NCBI RefSeq assembly: GCF_007018905.1
Contig: NZ_CP041402.1
Location: 3,274,001 to 3,338,000 of the forward strand
Length of the DNA: 64,000 nucleotides
Origin: Tardiphaga sp. vice304
Lineage (GTDB): Bacteria; Pseudomonadota; Alphaproteobacteria; Rhizobiales; Xanthobacteraceae
Direction: 5' to 3'
Below the pieces are notes generated by a model that had not been told where the DNA came from, did no database searches, and saw only the letters and a program-made list of their open reading frames with translations. Shown in pieces: positions 20,831 through 30,209 of this stretch. How positions within the stretch are numbered: position 1 is the first letter of the stretch; each line of letters starts with the position of its first letter. The position numbers were made by a program, and so were the translations under genes.

Positions 20831-21769
20831 CTAGACGCCGAAGATCGACCAGCCCATCCGCTTGGTCAGCGCTTCCAGCGCGATACGGCCAAGATGCGAA
20901 TTGCCGGCCTTGTCGAGACCGGGCGCCCATACCGCAATGGAAGCCTTGCCCGGCGCAATGGCCAGGATGCCGCCGCCGACGCCGCTCTTGCCGGGCAGGC
21001 CGACCCGGTAGGCGAATTCGCCGGAGCCGTCGTAATGGCCGCAGGTGAGCATCAGCGCATTGATGCGCCGCGCTCGCTCCGCGGATACGACCGAAAGCCC
21101 GGTCGAGGGATTGCGCCCGGAATAAGCCAGGAAGCGTCCCGCGGTCGCCAATTGCCGGCAGCTCATCGAGATCGCGCAGTGGTGGAAGTAGACGCCGAGC
21201 GTGAAATCGACCGGGTTTTCGATCACGCCGAACGACTTCATGTAATTCGCCAGCGCGGTGTTGCGAAAGCCGGTGCGTTTTTCGGACGCCGCCACCTTTT
21301 CGTCGATCATGATGGAGGGATCGCCGGCCAGAAACTGCATGAAGCGAAGGATCTCGCCGATCGCCTCGCGCGGCTGGTGGCCGGACAGGATCACGTCGGT
21401 CACGGCGATGGCGCCGGCATTGATGAAGGGATTGCGCGGCACGCCGCGCTCGCGCTCGAGCTGGACGATGGAGTTGAACGCGTTGCCGGACGGCTCGCGG
21501 CCGACGTGGCGCCACAGGCGGTCGCCGACCATGCCGAGCGCCAGCGTCAGCGTGAACACTTTCGAGATGCTCTGGATCGAGAACGGCACGTCGGCGTCGC
21601 CGCCGGCCGCCATGTTGCCCTCGGCATCGGTGACGACCAGGGCGAAGTGTTTGGGGTCGACGTTGCCAAGCTCCGGAATATAGCTGGCGACCTCGCCGCG
21701 GTCGGTCCGCGCGGCCATCTCCTCGGCAATTTCCTGGACGACGGTTTCCAGATGGGCGAATTCGGGCAT
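20831..21769 (-). CDS. glsA: Glutaminase (serine-dependent, GlsA type)
   Basis: This enzyme hydrolyses glutamine to glutamate and ammonia. The 312 residues match the bacterial glutaminase family of the beta-lactamase-like fold: the S-x-x-K pair in SIQSISKVF (S67, K70), the NPFINAGAI segment, [13 protein letters not shown] and [14 protein letters not shown]. Length is normal for the family. Its position next to glnII and DUF2735 places glutamine synthesis and breakdown side by side, though the genes are on separate transcripts. Confidence 0.95.
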   Translation of the reverse strand: MPEFAHLETVVQEIAEEMAARTDRGEVASYIPELGNVDPKHFALVVTDAEGNMAAGGDADVPFSIQSISKVFTLTLALGMVGDRLWRHVGREPSGNAFNSIVQLERERGVPRNPFINAGAIAVTDVILSGHQPREAIGEILRFMQFLAGDPSIMIDEKVAASEKRTGFRNTALANYMKSFGVIENPVDFTLGVYFHHCAISMSCRQLATAGRFLAYSGRNPSTGLSVVSAERARRINALMLTCGHYDGSGEFAYRVGLPGKSGVGGGILAIAPGKASIAVWAPGLDKAGNSHLGRIALEALTKRMGWSIFGV

Positions 21770-21820
21770 GGGCGCTCGGGGTTCGAGCTCTCCCCGCGCC
21801 GGGCGGGGAGAGTTACAGGC

Positions 21821-22219
21821 CTAGGCCAGCCGCAGGATGGCGACGGCGAGGACGGCCTGGGCGGCGAAACCGACCACGAAGGCGAGGGTGCGCAGCACCG
21901 GCAGGCCCGCGGTATAGACGATCAGGTGCACCAGCCGGGACCAGAAGAACACCGCGCAGGCCAGCACCGTGGTGGGCGTCGAGACGTCGGCGGCGTTGAG
22001 GATCAGCACGAGCGGCGCGAACACGATCAGGTTCTCGATCGCGTTGTCATGCGCGAACATCAACCGGTTCGCCCATTCCGCCTGCGGCTTGTCGGTGCGC
22101 GACGGATTGGCCATGGCGCCCGACACGCCGCGCACCATGATGCGGTTCAGCACATAGGGCACCCAGAGCAGGCCGGTGAGGATCACGGTCAGCGTCAGCC
22201 AGAACAATTCGCGCGTCAT
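21821..22219 (-). CDS. MAPEG-family membrane protein
   Basis: The 132-residue protein has four hydrophobic segments and the MAPEG signature seen as RLMFAHDNAIENLIVFAPLVL followed by FFWSRLVHLIVYTAGLPVLRT. The family covers membrane glutathione- and eicosanoid-metabolising enzymes in eukaryotes; bacterial members mostly lack a known substrate. It lies in the inner membrane by prediction. The ATG start is plain. Confidence 0.85.
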   Translation of the reverse strand: MTRELFWLTLTVILTGLLWVPYVLNRIMVRGVSGAMANPSRTDKPQAEWANRLMFAHDNAIENLIVFAPLVLILNAADVSTPTTVLACAVFFWSRLVHLIVYTAGLPVLRTLAFVVGFAAQAVLAVAILRLA

Positions 22220-22351
22220 CCGCGGTTCCTTTCAGAGGGTAGGTCCGCGAGCGCGGAGAGGGCGATCAGGAATCGCTTGGGCGGAAAATGCCGGCGCGAT
22301 GCGGCAACCATAGACAATTGATGCGACGCCGCCAATGCGGCGTTCCCTGTT

Positions 22352-22501
22352 GTCGTTCCGGGATGCATCGGACGGCGAAGCCGGCCGATGGAGACAAGGG
22401 AACCCCGGGCTGATTTGCGCTGACCATGTCGAGGTTCCCCACCGCTCCAAATGGAGCGGCTGAGGTTCGCTCGCGCCGATGCGCTCGCGCCCCGGAACGA
22501 C
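22352..22501. repeat. Long imperfect palindrome (GTCGTTCCGGG...CCCGGAACGAC)
   Basis: Eleven-base perfectly inverted ends enclose about 130 bases with further internal pairing (GATGCATCGG / CCGATGCGCTC, CTCCAAATGGAG). It resembles dispersed intergenic repeats of Bradyrhizobiaceae and lies just after the phaC stop, so it may also end that transcript. Confidence 0.6.
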
Positions 22502-22513
22502 AGCGGGGGAGGC

Positions 22514-24319
22514 CTACGCCCGCACCCGCACGTAGCTGCCCGGCGCATCCTCCAGCGGCGGCAGCGCTTCGGTGCCGACGCTGCGTGCCGGAACCTGTTC
22601 GCCGTCGATGCCGGACAGCCATTCCCGCCAGTTCGGCCACCATGAGCCGGCGTGTTCCTGCGCGGTCTTCATCCAGTCGGCGACCGTTTCAGCGTGACTG
22701 GCGTCGTTGGTCCAGTATTGATACTTGCCGGCGGCCGGCGGGTTGATTACGCCGGCGATGTGGCCGGAGCCGGACAGCACGTATTTGACCGGGCCGCCGA
22801 AGAATTGCGAGCCGTACAGCACGGACTCTGCCGGCGCGATGTGATCCTCGCGGGTCGCCAGATTATAGACTGGCACTTTGACCCTGGAGAGATCCAGCCG
22901 CGTGTTGTCGATTACCATCTTGCCCGACGACAGCTTGTTCTCAAGGTAGCAGTTCCGCAGGTAGAACGAGTGGTTGGCGGCCGGCATCCGGGTGGCGTCG
23001 GAATTCCAGTGCAGCAGGTCGAACGCCGAGGGCTGCTTGCCCTTGAGATAATTGCTGACGACATAGGCCCAGATCAGGTCGTTGGAGCGCAGCATGTTGA
23101 AGGCCATGGCCATCTTGCTGCCTTCCAGCACGCCGGTGGCCTGCATGTCCTTTTCCAGCGCCGAGATCTGCTGCTCATCGACGAACACCAAGAGGTCGCC
23201 GGCATGGCTGAAATCGACCTGTGTGGCCAGGAAGGTGGCGGACGCCACGCGGACGCGGCGCTTCTCGGCGAGCCAGGCCAGGGTCGTGGCAAGCAGGGTG
23301 CCGCCGACGCAATAGCCGACAGTGTGCACGGTCATTTCACCGGTGACCTGCTCGATGACGTCCATCGCCGCGAGCGGGCCTTCCTTCATGTAGTCCTCGA
23401 AGGTCTTGTTGCCGAGCCGCTTGTCGGGGTTGACCCAGGAAATCAGAAACACCGTGATGCCCTGATCGACACACCATTTAACGAAGGATTTTTCCGGCTT
23501 CAAATCGAGGATGTAAAACTTGTTGATCCATGGCGGCACGATCAAAAGCGGCGTGCTTAGCACGTTCTCCGTGGCCGGCTGATACTGGATCAGCTGCATG
23601 ATTTCGTTCTGGAAGATCACCTTGCCCGCGGTGGTCGCCATGTTGACACCGACCTCGAGATTGGCCGGGTCGGATTGCCGGATGCGCAGCGACCCGTGGC
23701 CGGCTTCGATGTCTTCGACCAGCATGCCCATGCCGCGCACCAGATTGCTGCCGTTGGACGCCACCGTCTCGCGCAGCACTTCCGGGTTGGTCATGACGAA
23801 ATTGGAGGGCGCCAGCGCATTGGCGATCTGCTGGACGTAGAATTCGGCCTTTTTGCGGGTATGCTCGTCCAGCCCCTCGGCGTTATCAACGAGTTCCTGC
23901 GCCCATTTGGTGGTCAGCAGGTAGGCCTGCATGATGAAGTCGAAAAACTGGTTCGATTTCCACTCCGGGTCGGCAAACCGCTTGTCGCGCGGCGGCGGCT
24001 CGATCGCCGGCCTGGCCTCTTCGCCGGCCATGCGGTGCATCGCCGAACCCCACAAATCGAGATAGGCACGCCCGAGCTTGATCTGCAGTTCGGCGCTGCG
24101 CTTGTCGTCGGACAACCAGTAATTTGCGACCGTGCTGAAGGTCTTGATGATCTCGTTGACCTCGTTCGGCGGCTTGTCGCGCGCCTCGCCGTTTTCGCGC
24201 GGCTTGAGGTAGGCGGCGAGGGCCTGACCGCTGCTCTCCATCGCCTTGGCGATGTTCAACGCGAAAGCCTCGGGATCGAAGGTGTTCGGGGCCTTGGTTT
24301 CGACTGCGACTTCACTCAT
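22514..24319 (-). CDS. phaC: Class I poly(3-hydroxyalkanoate) synthase
   Basis: PhaC polymerises hydroxyacyl-CoA into carbon-storage polyester granules. The 601-residue protein has the N-terminal PhaC domain and the alpha/beta-hydrolase core. The lipase-like box reads GYCVGG with nucleophile Cys337; the acid and base are in REDHIAP and GSGHIAGV. Other family blocks are VPPWINKFYILDL and WVNPDKRL. Length matches class I. The gene stands alone here, without phaAB or phaR nearby. Confidence 0.96.
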   Translation of the reverse strand: MSEVAVETKAPNTFDPEAFALNIAKAMESSGQALAAYLKPRENGEARDKPPNEVNEIIKTFSTVANYWLSDDKRSAELQIKLGRAYLDLWGSAMHRMAGEEARPAIEPPPRDKRFADPEWKSNQFFDFIMQAYLLTTKWAQELVDNAEGLDEHTRKKAEFYVQQIANALAPSNFVMTNPEVLRETVASNGSNLVRGMGMLVEDIEAGHGSLRIRQSDPANLEVGVNMATTAGKVIFQNEIMQLIQYQPATENVLSTPLLIVPPWINKFYILDLKPEKSFVKWCVDQGITVFLISWVNPDKRLGNKTFEDYMKEGPLAAMDVIEQVTGEMTVHTVGYCVGGTLLATTLAWLAEKRRVRVASATFLATQVDFSHAGDLLVFVDEQQISALEKDMQATGVLEGSKMAMAFNMLRSNDLIWAYVVSNYLKGKQPSAFDLLHWNSDATRMPAANHSFYLRNCYLENKLSSGKMVIDNTRLDLSRVKVPVYNLATREDHIAPAESVLYGSQFFGGPVKYVLSGSGHIAGVINPPAAGKYQYWTNDASHAETVADWMKTAQEHAGSWWPNWREWLSGIDGEQVPARSVGTEALPPLEDAPGSYVRVRA

Positions 24320-24545
24320 GGGGCAACAAACTTCATTTCATGTCCGGTGACGACAGATCAGCACGCAGCAGGATGATGGCACAGTTCGCGCGATGTCGCA
24401 GGATTCGATGTGTTGCACTGCGACAAGGCGCCCGCTCGCCGGCTCCCCTTTGTTTTGTCATATTGCAGGTCCAAGCCTGCCTCGTTCGCGGGGCGTTAAT
24501 CGTTTCGATCCATTTTGGTTTATGCTGCATTGCGACGAACGCGTA

Positions 24546-24881
24546 ATGGGTTGGATAGGTGAGCAAGGCGTGAAGCGGATTAGGACATTCGGACCGGCAG
24601 GTCACAGCGGCCGGGCAGGGATGCCGACGGCGTTGCTGCTGCTGGCGCTGACGCTTGGCGGCTGCGCCTCGACCATCGCCGACCTGCCGATGGTCGGCAC
24701 GCCCGCCGGCGCGCCGGCGCGGCCGGCCCAGCCCGGCGAATATCTCCCCGTGCACGATCTCCCCACCTCGCGCGAAGGCACCGCCATGGCGCCGGCCGAA
24801 CAGGCCAAGATCCAGGCCGAGCTGATCGCCGCCCGCGACCGCCAGGCCGTCGCAACCCCGGCCGCTCCCGGCCGGAAGTAA
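24546..24881 (+). CDS. Small predicted lipoprotein
   Basis: The N-terminal region includes a hydrophobic segment ending in the lipobox LTLGGC, so the mature 68-residue protein would be anchored through Cys. The mature part is Ala/Pro-rich (GTPAGAPARPAQPGEYLPVHDLP) and ends in a charged helix (PAEQAKIQAELIAARD). No family is recognised. The ATG giving MGWIGEQG is used; a GTG eight codons later and an ATG 25 codons later, nearer the signal peptide, are alternatives. Confidence 0.6.
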   Translation: MGWIGEQGVKRIRTFGPAGHSGRAGMPTALLLLALTLGGCASTIADLPMVGTPAGAPARPAQPGEYLPVHDLPTSREGTAMAPAEQAKIQAELIAARDRQAVATPAAPGRK

Positions 24882-24971
24882 GCAAAACCGCCCCGACATG
24901 GCTGGTGTCACTGGGGTTCCGTGGTAAAAAGAAGCGATTCAACCGCACCGAGCGGTTCGGGAGCCCTTGTT

Positions 24972-26192
24972 ATGGAAGAATTCTACCGCATTCGCCGCCT
25001 GCCGCCTTACGTGTTCGAGCAGATCAACCGGGCCAAGGCGGCCGCGCGCAATGCCGGTGCCGACATCATCGACATGGGCATGGGCAATCCGGACCTGCCG
25101 ACGCCGCCGCACGTCATCGAGAAACTCAAGGAAACCCTCGGCAAGCCGCGCACCGACCGTTATTCGGCTTCGCGCGGTATCACCGGGCTGCGCAAGGCCC
25201 AGGCCGCCTATTACGACCGCCGCTTCGGCGTGAAGCTCAACCCCGACACCCAGATCGTCGCCACGCTCGGCTCCAAGGAAGGCTTCGCCAACGTCGCGCA
25301 GGCCATCACCGCGCCGGGCGATGTCGTGCTGTGCCCCAATCCGAGCTACCCGATCCATGCCTTCGGCTTCCTGATGGCCGGCGGCGTGATCCGCTCGGTG
25401 CCGTCGGAGCCCGGCCCGGAATTCTTCGCCGCGGTCGAACGCGCCATCATCCACTCGATCCCGAAGCCGATCGCGTTGATCGTGTGCTACCCGTCCAACC
25501 CAACGGCGCAGGTCGCCAGCCTGGATTTTTACAAGGACCTGGTGGCGTTCGCTAAGAAGCACGAGATCTACATCCTGTCGGACCTCGCTTATGCCGAGGT
25601 CTATTTCGACGACAACAACCCGCCGCCCTCGGTGCTGCAGGTGCCCGGCGCAATCGACGTCACCGTCGAGTTCACCTCGATGTCCAAGACGTTCTCGATG
25701 GCCGGCTGGCGGATGGGCTTTGCGGTCGGCAACGAGCGCATCATCGCAGCGCTCGCACGGGTCAAATCCTATCTCGATTACGGCGCCTTCACCCCGGTGC
25801 AGGTCGCGGCCACCGCGGCGCTGAACGGGCCGGATGACTGCATCCGCGAGATGCGCGAGACCTACAAGCGGCGCCGCGACGTCATGGTGGAGACGTTCGG
25901 CAAGGCCGGCTGGGACGTTCCGGCGCCGTCCGCCTCGATGTTCGCCTGGGCGCCGCTGCCGCCGAAATTCGCGGAACTGGGCAGCATGCAGTTCGCCACC
26001 CTGATGGTGGAGAAATCCGGCGTGGTGGTGTCGCCCGGCGTTGCCTTCGGCGAGCATGGCGAGGGCTACGTCCGCATCGCTCTGGTTGAAAACGAGCAGC
26101 GCATCCGCCAAGCCGCGCGCGGCGTTCGGCGCTTCCTTGAAAGCGGGCTCGAAACGTTGCACAACGTGGTTCCTCTCGCCACCCGGCGCTAG
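24972..26192 (+). CDS. Class I/II aminotransferase (LL-DAP/alanine aminotransferase-like)
   Basis: A PLP-dependent fold-type I aminotransferase of 406 residues. Visible blocks are DMGMGNPDLPTP, GSKEGFANVAQA, CYPSNPTAQVA, SDLAYAEVYFDD and the PLP-lysine motif SMSKTFSMAGWRMGF. It resembles enzymes annotated as LL-diaminopimelate or alanine aminotransferase; substrate choice cannot be settled from sequence. The ATG giving MEEFYRIRRLPPY is chosen; a GTG 17 codons upstream is possible. Homoserine dehydrogenase follows 27 bases later, consistent with an amino-acid operon. Confidence 0.88.
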   Translation: MEEFYRIRRLPPYVFEQINRAKAAARNAGADIIDMGMGNPDLPTPPHVIEKLKETLGKPRTDRYSASRGITGLRKAQAAYYDRRFGVKLNPDTQIVATLGSKEGFANVAQAITAPGDVVLCPNPSYPIHAFGFLMAGGVIRSVPSEPGPEFFAAVERAIIHSIPKPIALIVCYPSNPTAQVASLDFYKDLVAFAKKHEIYILSDLAYAEVYFDDNNPPPSVLQVPGAIDVTVEFTSMSKTFSMAGWRMGFAVGNERIIAALARVKSYLDYGAFTPVQVAATAALNGPDDCIREMRETYKRRRDVMVETFGKAGWDVPAPSASMFAWAPLPPKFAELGSMQFATLMVEKSGVVVSPGVAFGEHGEGYVRIALVENEQRIRQAARGVRRFLESGLETLHNVVPLATRR

Positions 26193-26219
26193 GCTCTTTC
26201 CGAATAGGTTTTCAGTTAC

Positions 26220-27542
26220 ATGGTCGCACCCCTCCGCGTGGGTATCGCCGGCCTCGGCACCGTTGGCGCCGAGGTGGTCCGCCTCATCGAACAGCAGAGC
26301 AAGGTCCTGGCCGCGCGCTCCGGCCGCGGCGTCAAGGTCGTGTCGGTCACGGCGCGGTCCAAGGCCAAGAAGCGCAATGTCGATCTCTCCGGCATTCGCT
26401 GGGCCAGGGATCCGATGGCGGTCGCCACCGACCCGGAAGTCGATTGCTTCGTCGAACTGATGGGCGGCGTTGGCGATCCCGCGCTGTCGGCGATCGAGGC
26501 CGCCCTGTCGTCCGGGAAGTCGGTGGTCACCGCCAACAAGGCGCTGATCGCCAAGCACGGCTTGAAACTGGCGGCGCTGGCCGAAAAACACGGCGGCGCG
26601 CTGAATTACGAGGCCGCCGTGGCCGGCGCCATTCCGGTCGTGAAAACCCTTCGCGAGGGCCTGGCCGGCACCGGCATCAATCGCGTCTATGGAATCCTCA
26701 ACGGCACCTGCAATTACATTCTGAGCCGGATGGAGCAGGAGGGCCTGTCGTTTGAAGAATGTCTGAAGGACGCGCAACGGCTCGGCTATGCCGAAGCGGA
26801 TCCGTCGTTCGACGTCGACGGCCACGACACCGCGCAGAAGCTGGCGATCCTGGCCAGCCTCGCGTTCGGCACCAAGGTCGCGCAGAGCGCGGTCTATGTG
26901 GAGGGCATCACCTCGATTGCAGCCGCCGATCTGCGCGCTGCCGCCGAACTCGGCTACCGGGTCAAGCTGCTCGGCGTCGCGGTGCGTACCGCGACCGGCA
27001 TCGAACAGCGCGTGCATCCGACCATGGTGCCGCTGAAATCCTCGATTGCGCAGGTGATGGGCGTGACCAATGCGGTGACGATCGACGGCGCCGGCATCTC
27101 GCCGATCACGCTGGTGGGGCCCGGCGCCGGAGGTGCTGCGACCGCCTCCGCGGTGCTGGCCGACATCGCCGATGTCGCCCGCGGCGTGCGCGCGCTGCCG
27201 TTCGGCCGGCCGGTGGCGAAGCTCGACGCGACCACCAAGGCGCCGATGGAGCGCCATCTTGGCGGCTATTACATCCGGCTGATGGCGCGCGACCTGGCCG
27301 GCACCGCAGCAAGGATTGCGACGCGGCTTGCGGAGCAGAAGATCTCACTGGAATCGATCGTGCAGCGTCATCCCGACGGCATGATCGAGCCGATCGATGG
27401 CAAGAAGAAATCCCAGCCGGTTCCGGTGATCCTGATCACCTATGCCACCTCCGAAGATGCGATGCGCCGCGCGCTGGCCGCCGTGCAGAGCGACAAGGTC
27501 ATCAGCGGCAAGCCGCAGGTGATCCGCATCGAGAAAAACTGA
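26220..27542 (+). CDS. hom: Homoserine dehydrogenase
   Basis: Hom reduces aspartate semialdehyde to homoserine, feeding threonine and methionine synthesis. The 440 residues comprise an NAD(P)-binding domain (VGIAGLGTVGAEV), the catalytic domain with NGTCNYILSRM and GYAEADPSFDVDGHDTAQKLAIL, and a C-terminal ACT domain (YYIRLMARDLAGTAARIA...) that in relatives mediates threonine feedback. The ATG start lies 27 bases after the aminotransferase gene, so the two are probably one operon. Confidence 0.96.
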   Translation: MVAPLRVGIAGLGTVGAEVVRLIEQQSKVLAARSGRGVKVVSVTARSKAKKRNVDLSGIRWARDPMAVATDPEVDCFVELMGGVGDPALSAIEAALSSGKSVVTANKALIAKHGLKLAALAEKHGGALNYEAAVAGAIPVVKTLREGLAGTGINRVYGILNGTCNYILSRMEQEGLSFEECLKDAQRLGYAEADPSFDVDGHDTAQKLAILASLAFGTKVAQSAVYVEGITSIAAADLRAAAELGYRVKLLGVAVRTATGIEQRVHPTMVPLKSSIAQVMGVTNAVTIDGAGISPITLVGPGAGGAATASAVLADIADVARGVRALPFGRPVAKLDATTKAPMERHLGGYYIRLMARDLAGTAARIATRLAEQKISLESIVQRHPDGMIEPIDGKKKSQPVPVILITYATSEDAMRRALAAVQSDKVISGKPQVIRIEKN

Positions 27543-27602
27543 CGATTCGTTTGAGACATTTACGGGTCCACTGACCCGTTGTGACGTTTGAAGGAGACTA
27601 CG

Positions 27603-28601
27603 ATGTCGACCCATATTACCGTGCCGCCGCAGCAACTGCTGGAACGCATCCTGACGCTGGAGATCGTTCGCGTGACCGAGCGCGCCGCGGTGTCGGCGGC
27701 GCGCCTGCGCGGCCTCGGCCAGGAAAAAGCGGCCGACCAGGCCGCCGTCGATGCGATGCGCCGCGAGCTCAACAAGATGCCGATCGAAGGCACCATCGTG
27801 ATCGGCGAGGGCGAACGCGACGAAGCCCCTATGCTGTTCATCGGCGAGAAGGTCGGCATCAATGCCGGCCCGAAGGTCGACATCGCCGTCGATCCGCTGG
27901 AAGGCACCACGCTGTGCGCCAAGGACATGCCGGGCTCGATCGCCACCATGGCGATGGCCGACGGCGGCACGCTGCTGCATGCGCCTGACGTCTACATGAA
28001 GAAGATCGCGATCGGCCCGGGCTACGACAAGAACGTCATCGAGCTCGACGCCTCGCCGGAAGAGAACGTCCGCCGTCTCGCCAAGGCCAAGGGCGTGCCG
28101 ATGACGGGCATCACCGTGCTGGTGCTCGACCGTCCGCGCCATGTCGACATGATCGCCGCGATCCGCTCCACGGGTGCTGCGGTGCGCCTGATCGACGACG
28201 GCGACGTCGCCGGCGTGATCCACTGCGCCAACCCCGAGAAGTCCGGCATCGATCTCTACATCGGCACCGGCGGCGCCCCGGAAGGCGTGCTGGCTGCGGC
28301 AGCGCTGCGCTGCATCGGCGGCCAGATGCAGACCCGACTGATCCTCGACACCGACGAGAAGCGCGAACGCGCGCTGAAGATGGGCATCACCGATCCGAAG
28401 ATGATCTACGGCATCGAGGACATGGCGCGCGGCGACTGCCTGTTCGCGGCCACCGGCGTCACCGACGGCTCGCTGCTGTCGGGCGTCAAGTTCCGCAAGC
28501 ATGTGATCGAAACCGAGACCATCGTGATGCGCTCGGTGACCGGCACCGTCCGCATCATCAAGGCCGAGCACCGCCAGTTCGAAAAATTCCACCTCGATTG
28601 A
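27603..28601 (+). CDS. glpX: Fructose-1,6-bisphosphatase class II
   Basis: GlpX dephosphorylates fructose 1,6-bisphosphate (and often sedoheptulose bisphosphate) in gluconeogenesis and the Calvin cycle. The 332-residue protein has IGEGERDEAPML and VDPLEGTTLCAKDMPGS metal-site blocks, GTGGAPEGVLAAAAL and IYGIEDMARGD. An AAGGAG ribosome site sits before the ATG. It follows hom by 60 bases and is followed closely by an acetyltransferase gene. Confidence 0.95.
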   Translation: MSTHITVPPQQLLERILTLEIVRVTERAAVSAARLRGLGQEKAADQAAVDAMRRELNKMPIEGTIVIGEGERDEAPMLFIGEKVGINAGPKVDIAVDPLEGTTLCAKDMPGSIATMAMADGGTLLHAPDVYMKKIAIGPGYDKNVIELDASPEENVRRLAKAKGVPMTGITVLVLDRPRHVDMIAAIRSTGAAVRLIDDGDVAGVIHCANPEKSGIDLYIGTGGAPEGVLAAAALRCIGGQMQTRLILDTDEKRERALKMGITDPKMIYGIEDMARGDCLFAATGVTDGSLLSGVKFRKHVIETETIVMRSVTGTVRIIKAEHRQFEKFHLD

Positions 28602-28611
28602 GTTTGGTAGC

Positions 28612-29061
28612 ATGACCGCAAACGTCGTAATCCGTCCGGTCGGCGCCGATGAGCGAGCCGACTGGGAGCCGCTGTGGCAGGGCTACCTGACTTTCTACAA
28701 AGCGACGCTGCCGCAGCTCGCGACCGACACGGCCTGGGCGCGCTTCCACGACCCGAAGGAAGCGATGTTCCTGCTCGGCGCCTATGTCGACGGCAAGCTT
28801 ACCGGCATCGTCCAGTTTCTGTACCACCGCTCGTCCTGGACGCCGGGTGATTACTGCTATTTGCAGGACCTCTATGTCGACGACAGCGCGCGCGGGCTAG
28901 GGCTCGGGCGCGCGCTGATCGAGGCGGTGTACGACCGTGCCCGTGCCGATGGCTGCAGCCGCGTGCACTGGCTGACGCAGAACGACAATGCGACGGCGCG
29001 GCTATTGTACGACCGGATCGCCGACAATTCCGGCTTCATTCAATACCGGAAAGTGTTTTAG
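28612..29061 (+). CDS. GNAT-family N-acetyltransferase
   Basis: The 149-residue protein carries the GNAT fold: strand-rich centre YCYLQDLYVDD, the acetyl-CoA loop ARGLGLGRALIEAV and the C-terminal WLTQNDNATARLLYDR. The acceptor substrate is unknown; the sequence resembles small-molecule acetyltransferases of the YpeA/amine type. The ATG lies ten bases after the glpX stop, so it is probably co-transcribed. Confidence 0.88.
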   Translation: MTANVVIRPVGADERADWEPLWQGYLTFYKATLPQLATDTAWARFHDPKEAMFLLGAYVDGKLTGIVQFLYHRSSWTPGDYCYLQDLYVDDSARGLGLGRALIEAVYDRARADGCSRVHWLTQNDNATARLLYDRIADNSGFIQYRKVF

Positions 29062-29080
29062 ACTAGCGAATACCCTCAGC

Positions 29081-29170
29081 CGTCATTGCGAGGAGCGAAG
29101 CGACGCGGCAATCCAGCAAACCACAAGCAAAGACTGGATTGCTTCGTCGCAAGGGCTCCTCGCAATGACG
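29081..29170. repeat. Dispersed palindromic repeat (CGTCATTGCGAGGAG family), copy 1
   Basis: The 15-base ends CGTCATTGCGAGGAG and CTCCTCGCAATGACG are perfectly inverted. Inside are GCGACGCGGCAATCCAG and CTGGATTGCTTCGTCGC, which also pair. The copy at 32064-32186 shares both arms. Confidence 0.8.
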
Positions 29171-29214
29171 GGGAGAGGTGAATGATAAAACAAGAAACTT
29201 CGGGAGCGAAACGC

Positions 29215-29934
29215 ATGAGCGAGTTGCACGACGTCAAGGCGCTGGTGTTCGATGTGTTCGGCACGGTGGTGGACTGGCGCTCCAGCCTGATTGCCGATCT
29301 GGGCCAATGGGGCGGTGCCAATGGCGTCAGTGCGGACTGGACGCAACTGGTCGATGCCTGGCGGCAGGCCTACATGCCGGCCATGGACGTGGTGCGGCAT
29401 CATCCCGAACTCGGTTTCAAGAAGCTCGACACGCTGCATCGCAAGTCGCTGGAGAACCTGGTGCAGAAATTCCGCATCAGCGGCCTCACCGCGGACGATT
29501 TGCACCATTTCACGCTGGGCTGGCACCGGCTGCATCCCTGGCCCGACTCGGTCGGCGGCCTGACCCGGCTGAAGACCAAATACATCATCAGCCCGCTGTC
29601 GAACGGCAATGTCGCGCTGCTCACCAACATGGCCAAATTCGCCGGGCTGCCGTGGGACCTGATCATGTCCGCGGAATTGTTCGAGCACTACAAGCCGGAC
29701 CCGCAGACCTATCTCGGCGCCGCGCGGCTGCTCAATCTGGAGCCCGGGCAGGTGATGATGGTCGCCGCCCACAACAACGACCTCGACGCTGCGCAAAAAC
29801 TCGGCCTCAAGACCGCCTTCGTGCCGCGCATCACCGAATACGGCCCGCACCAGAGCCGCGACTTCAAGGCCGACGGCGAATGGGACGTGGTGGCGGATGA
29901 TTTCGGCGACCTGGCGACACGGATGGGGTGCTGA
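29215..29934 (+). CDS. Haloacid dehalogenase type II (HAD superfamily)
   Basis: The 239-residue protein has HAD motif I as FDVFGTVVDWR with the nucleophilic Asp, a helical cap, motif II SPLSNGNVALL, motif III in the YKPDPQTYLGA stretch, and a final motif at MVAAHNNDLDAAQ. These fit L-2-haloacid dehalogenases, though many such proteins act on other substrates. The ATG giving MSELHDVKALVFDVFG has GGGAG before it; another ATG lies 11 codons upstream. Confidence 0.87.
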   Translation: MSELHDVKALVFDVFGTVVDWRSSLIADLGQWGGANGVSADWTQLVDAWRQAYMPAMDVVRHHPELGFKKLDTLHRKSLENLVQKFRISGLTADDLHHFTLGWHRLHPWPDSVGGLTRLKTKYIISPLSNGNVALLTNMAKFAGLPWDLIMSAELFEHYKPDPQTYLGAARLLNLEPGQVMMVAAHNNDLDAAQKLGLKTAFVPRITEYGPHQSRDFKADGEWDVVADDFGDLATRMGC

Positions 29935-29935
29935 G

Positions 29936-30016
29936 ATGCCGAGCAAGAAGCAGCTCGTTTTTCTGGCGGTCGCGCTTTTCGTGGCAGCCAACGTTCTCCG
30001 GCACTTCGGCCAATAG
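29936..30016 (+). CDS. Possible 26-residue membrane peptide
   Basis: Starting one base after the dehalogenase stop (TGAGATG), a 26-codon frame encodes MPSKKQ, a hydrophobic run LVFLAVALFVAANVL, then RHFGQ. The layout, two lysines before a single helix, is that of a small inner-membrane peptide, and the tight spacing would allow translational coupling. It could equally be chance; no family is recognised. Confidence 0.35.
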   Translation: MPSKKQLVFLAVALFVAANVLRHFGQ

Positions 30017-30209
30017 CGACCTGGCTGCAATACACGCGACGGCTTCGAAGCATGCGCCGCAAACGCCTGTGGCCGCATCGTTCGCGGCTCGTCCTTCGGC
30101 GAGCTCCTCAGGATGACGGGAGCGGAGCTGGTGGCGACGAGACTGAGCTGGTGGCAACCGGCGGCGGCCGGTTTGCCTCGCCCGCGCTTCGTGCTTATGT
30201 CCGGGCATC

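Noticed and set aside
24939..27257. Minus-strand open frame of 772 codons
   Set aside because: It is antisense to the aminotransferase and homoserine dehydrogenase genes, whose motifs are clear. The His/Arg/Gly-rich product is typical of a shadow frame.
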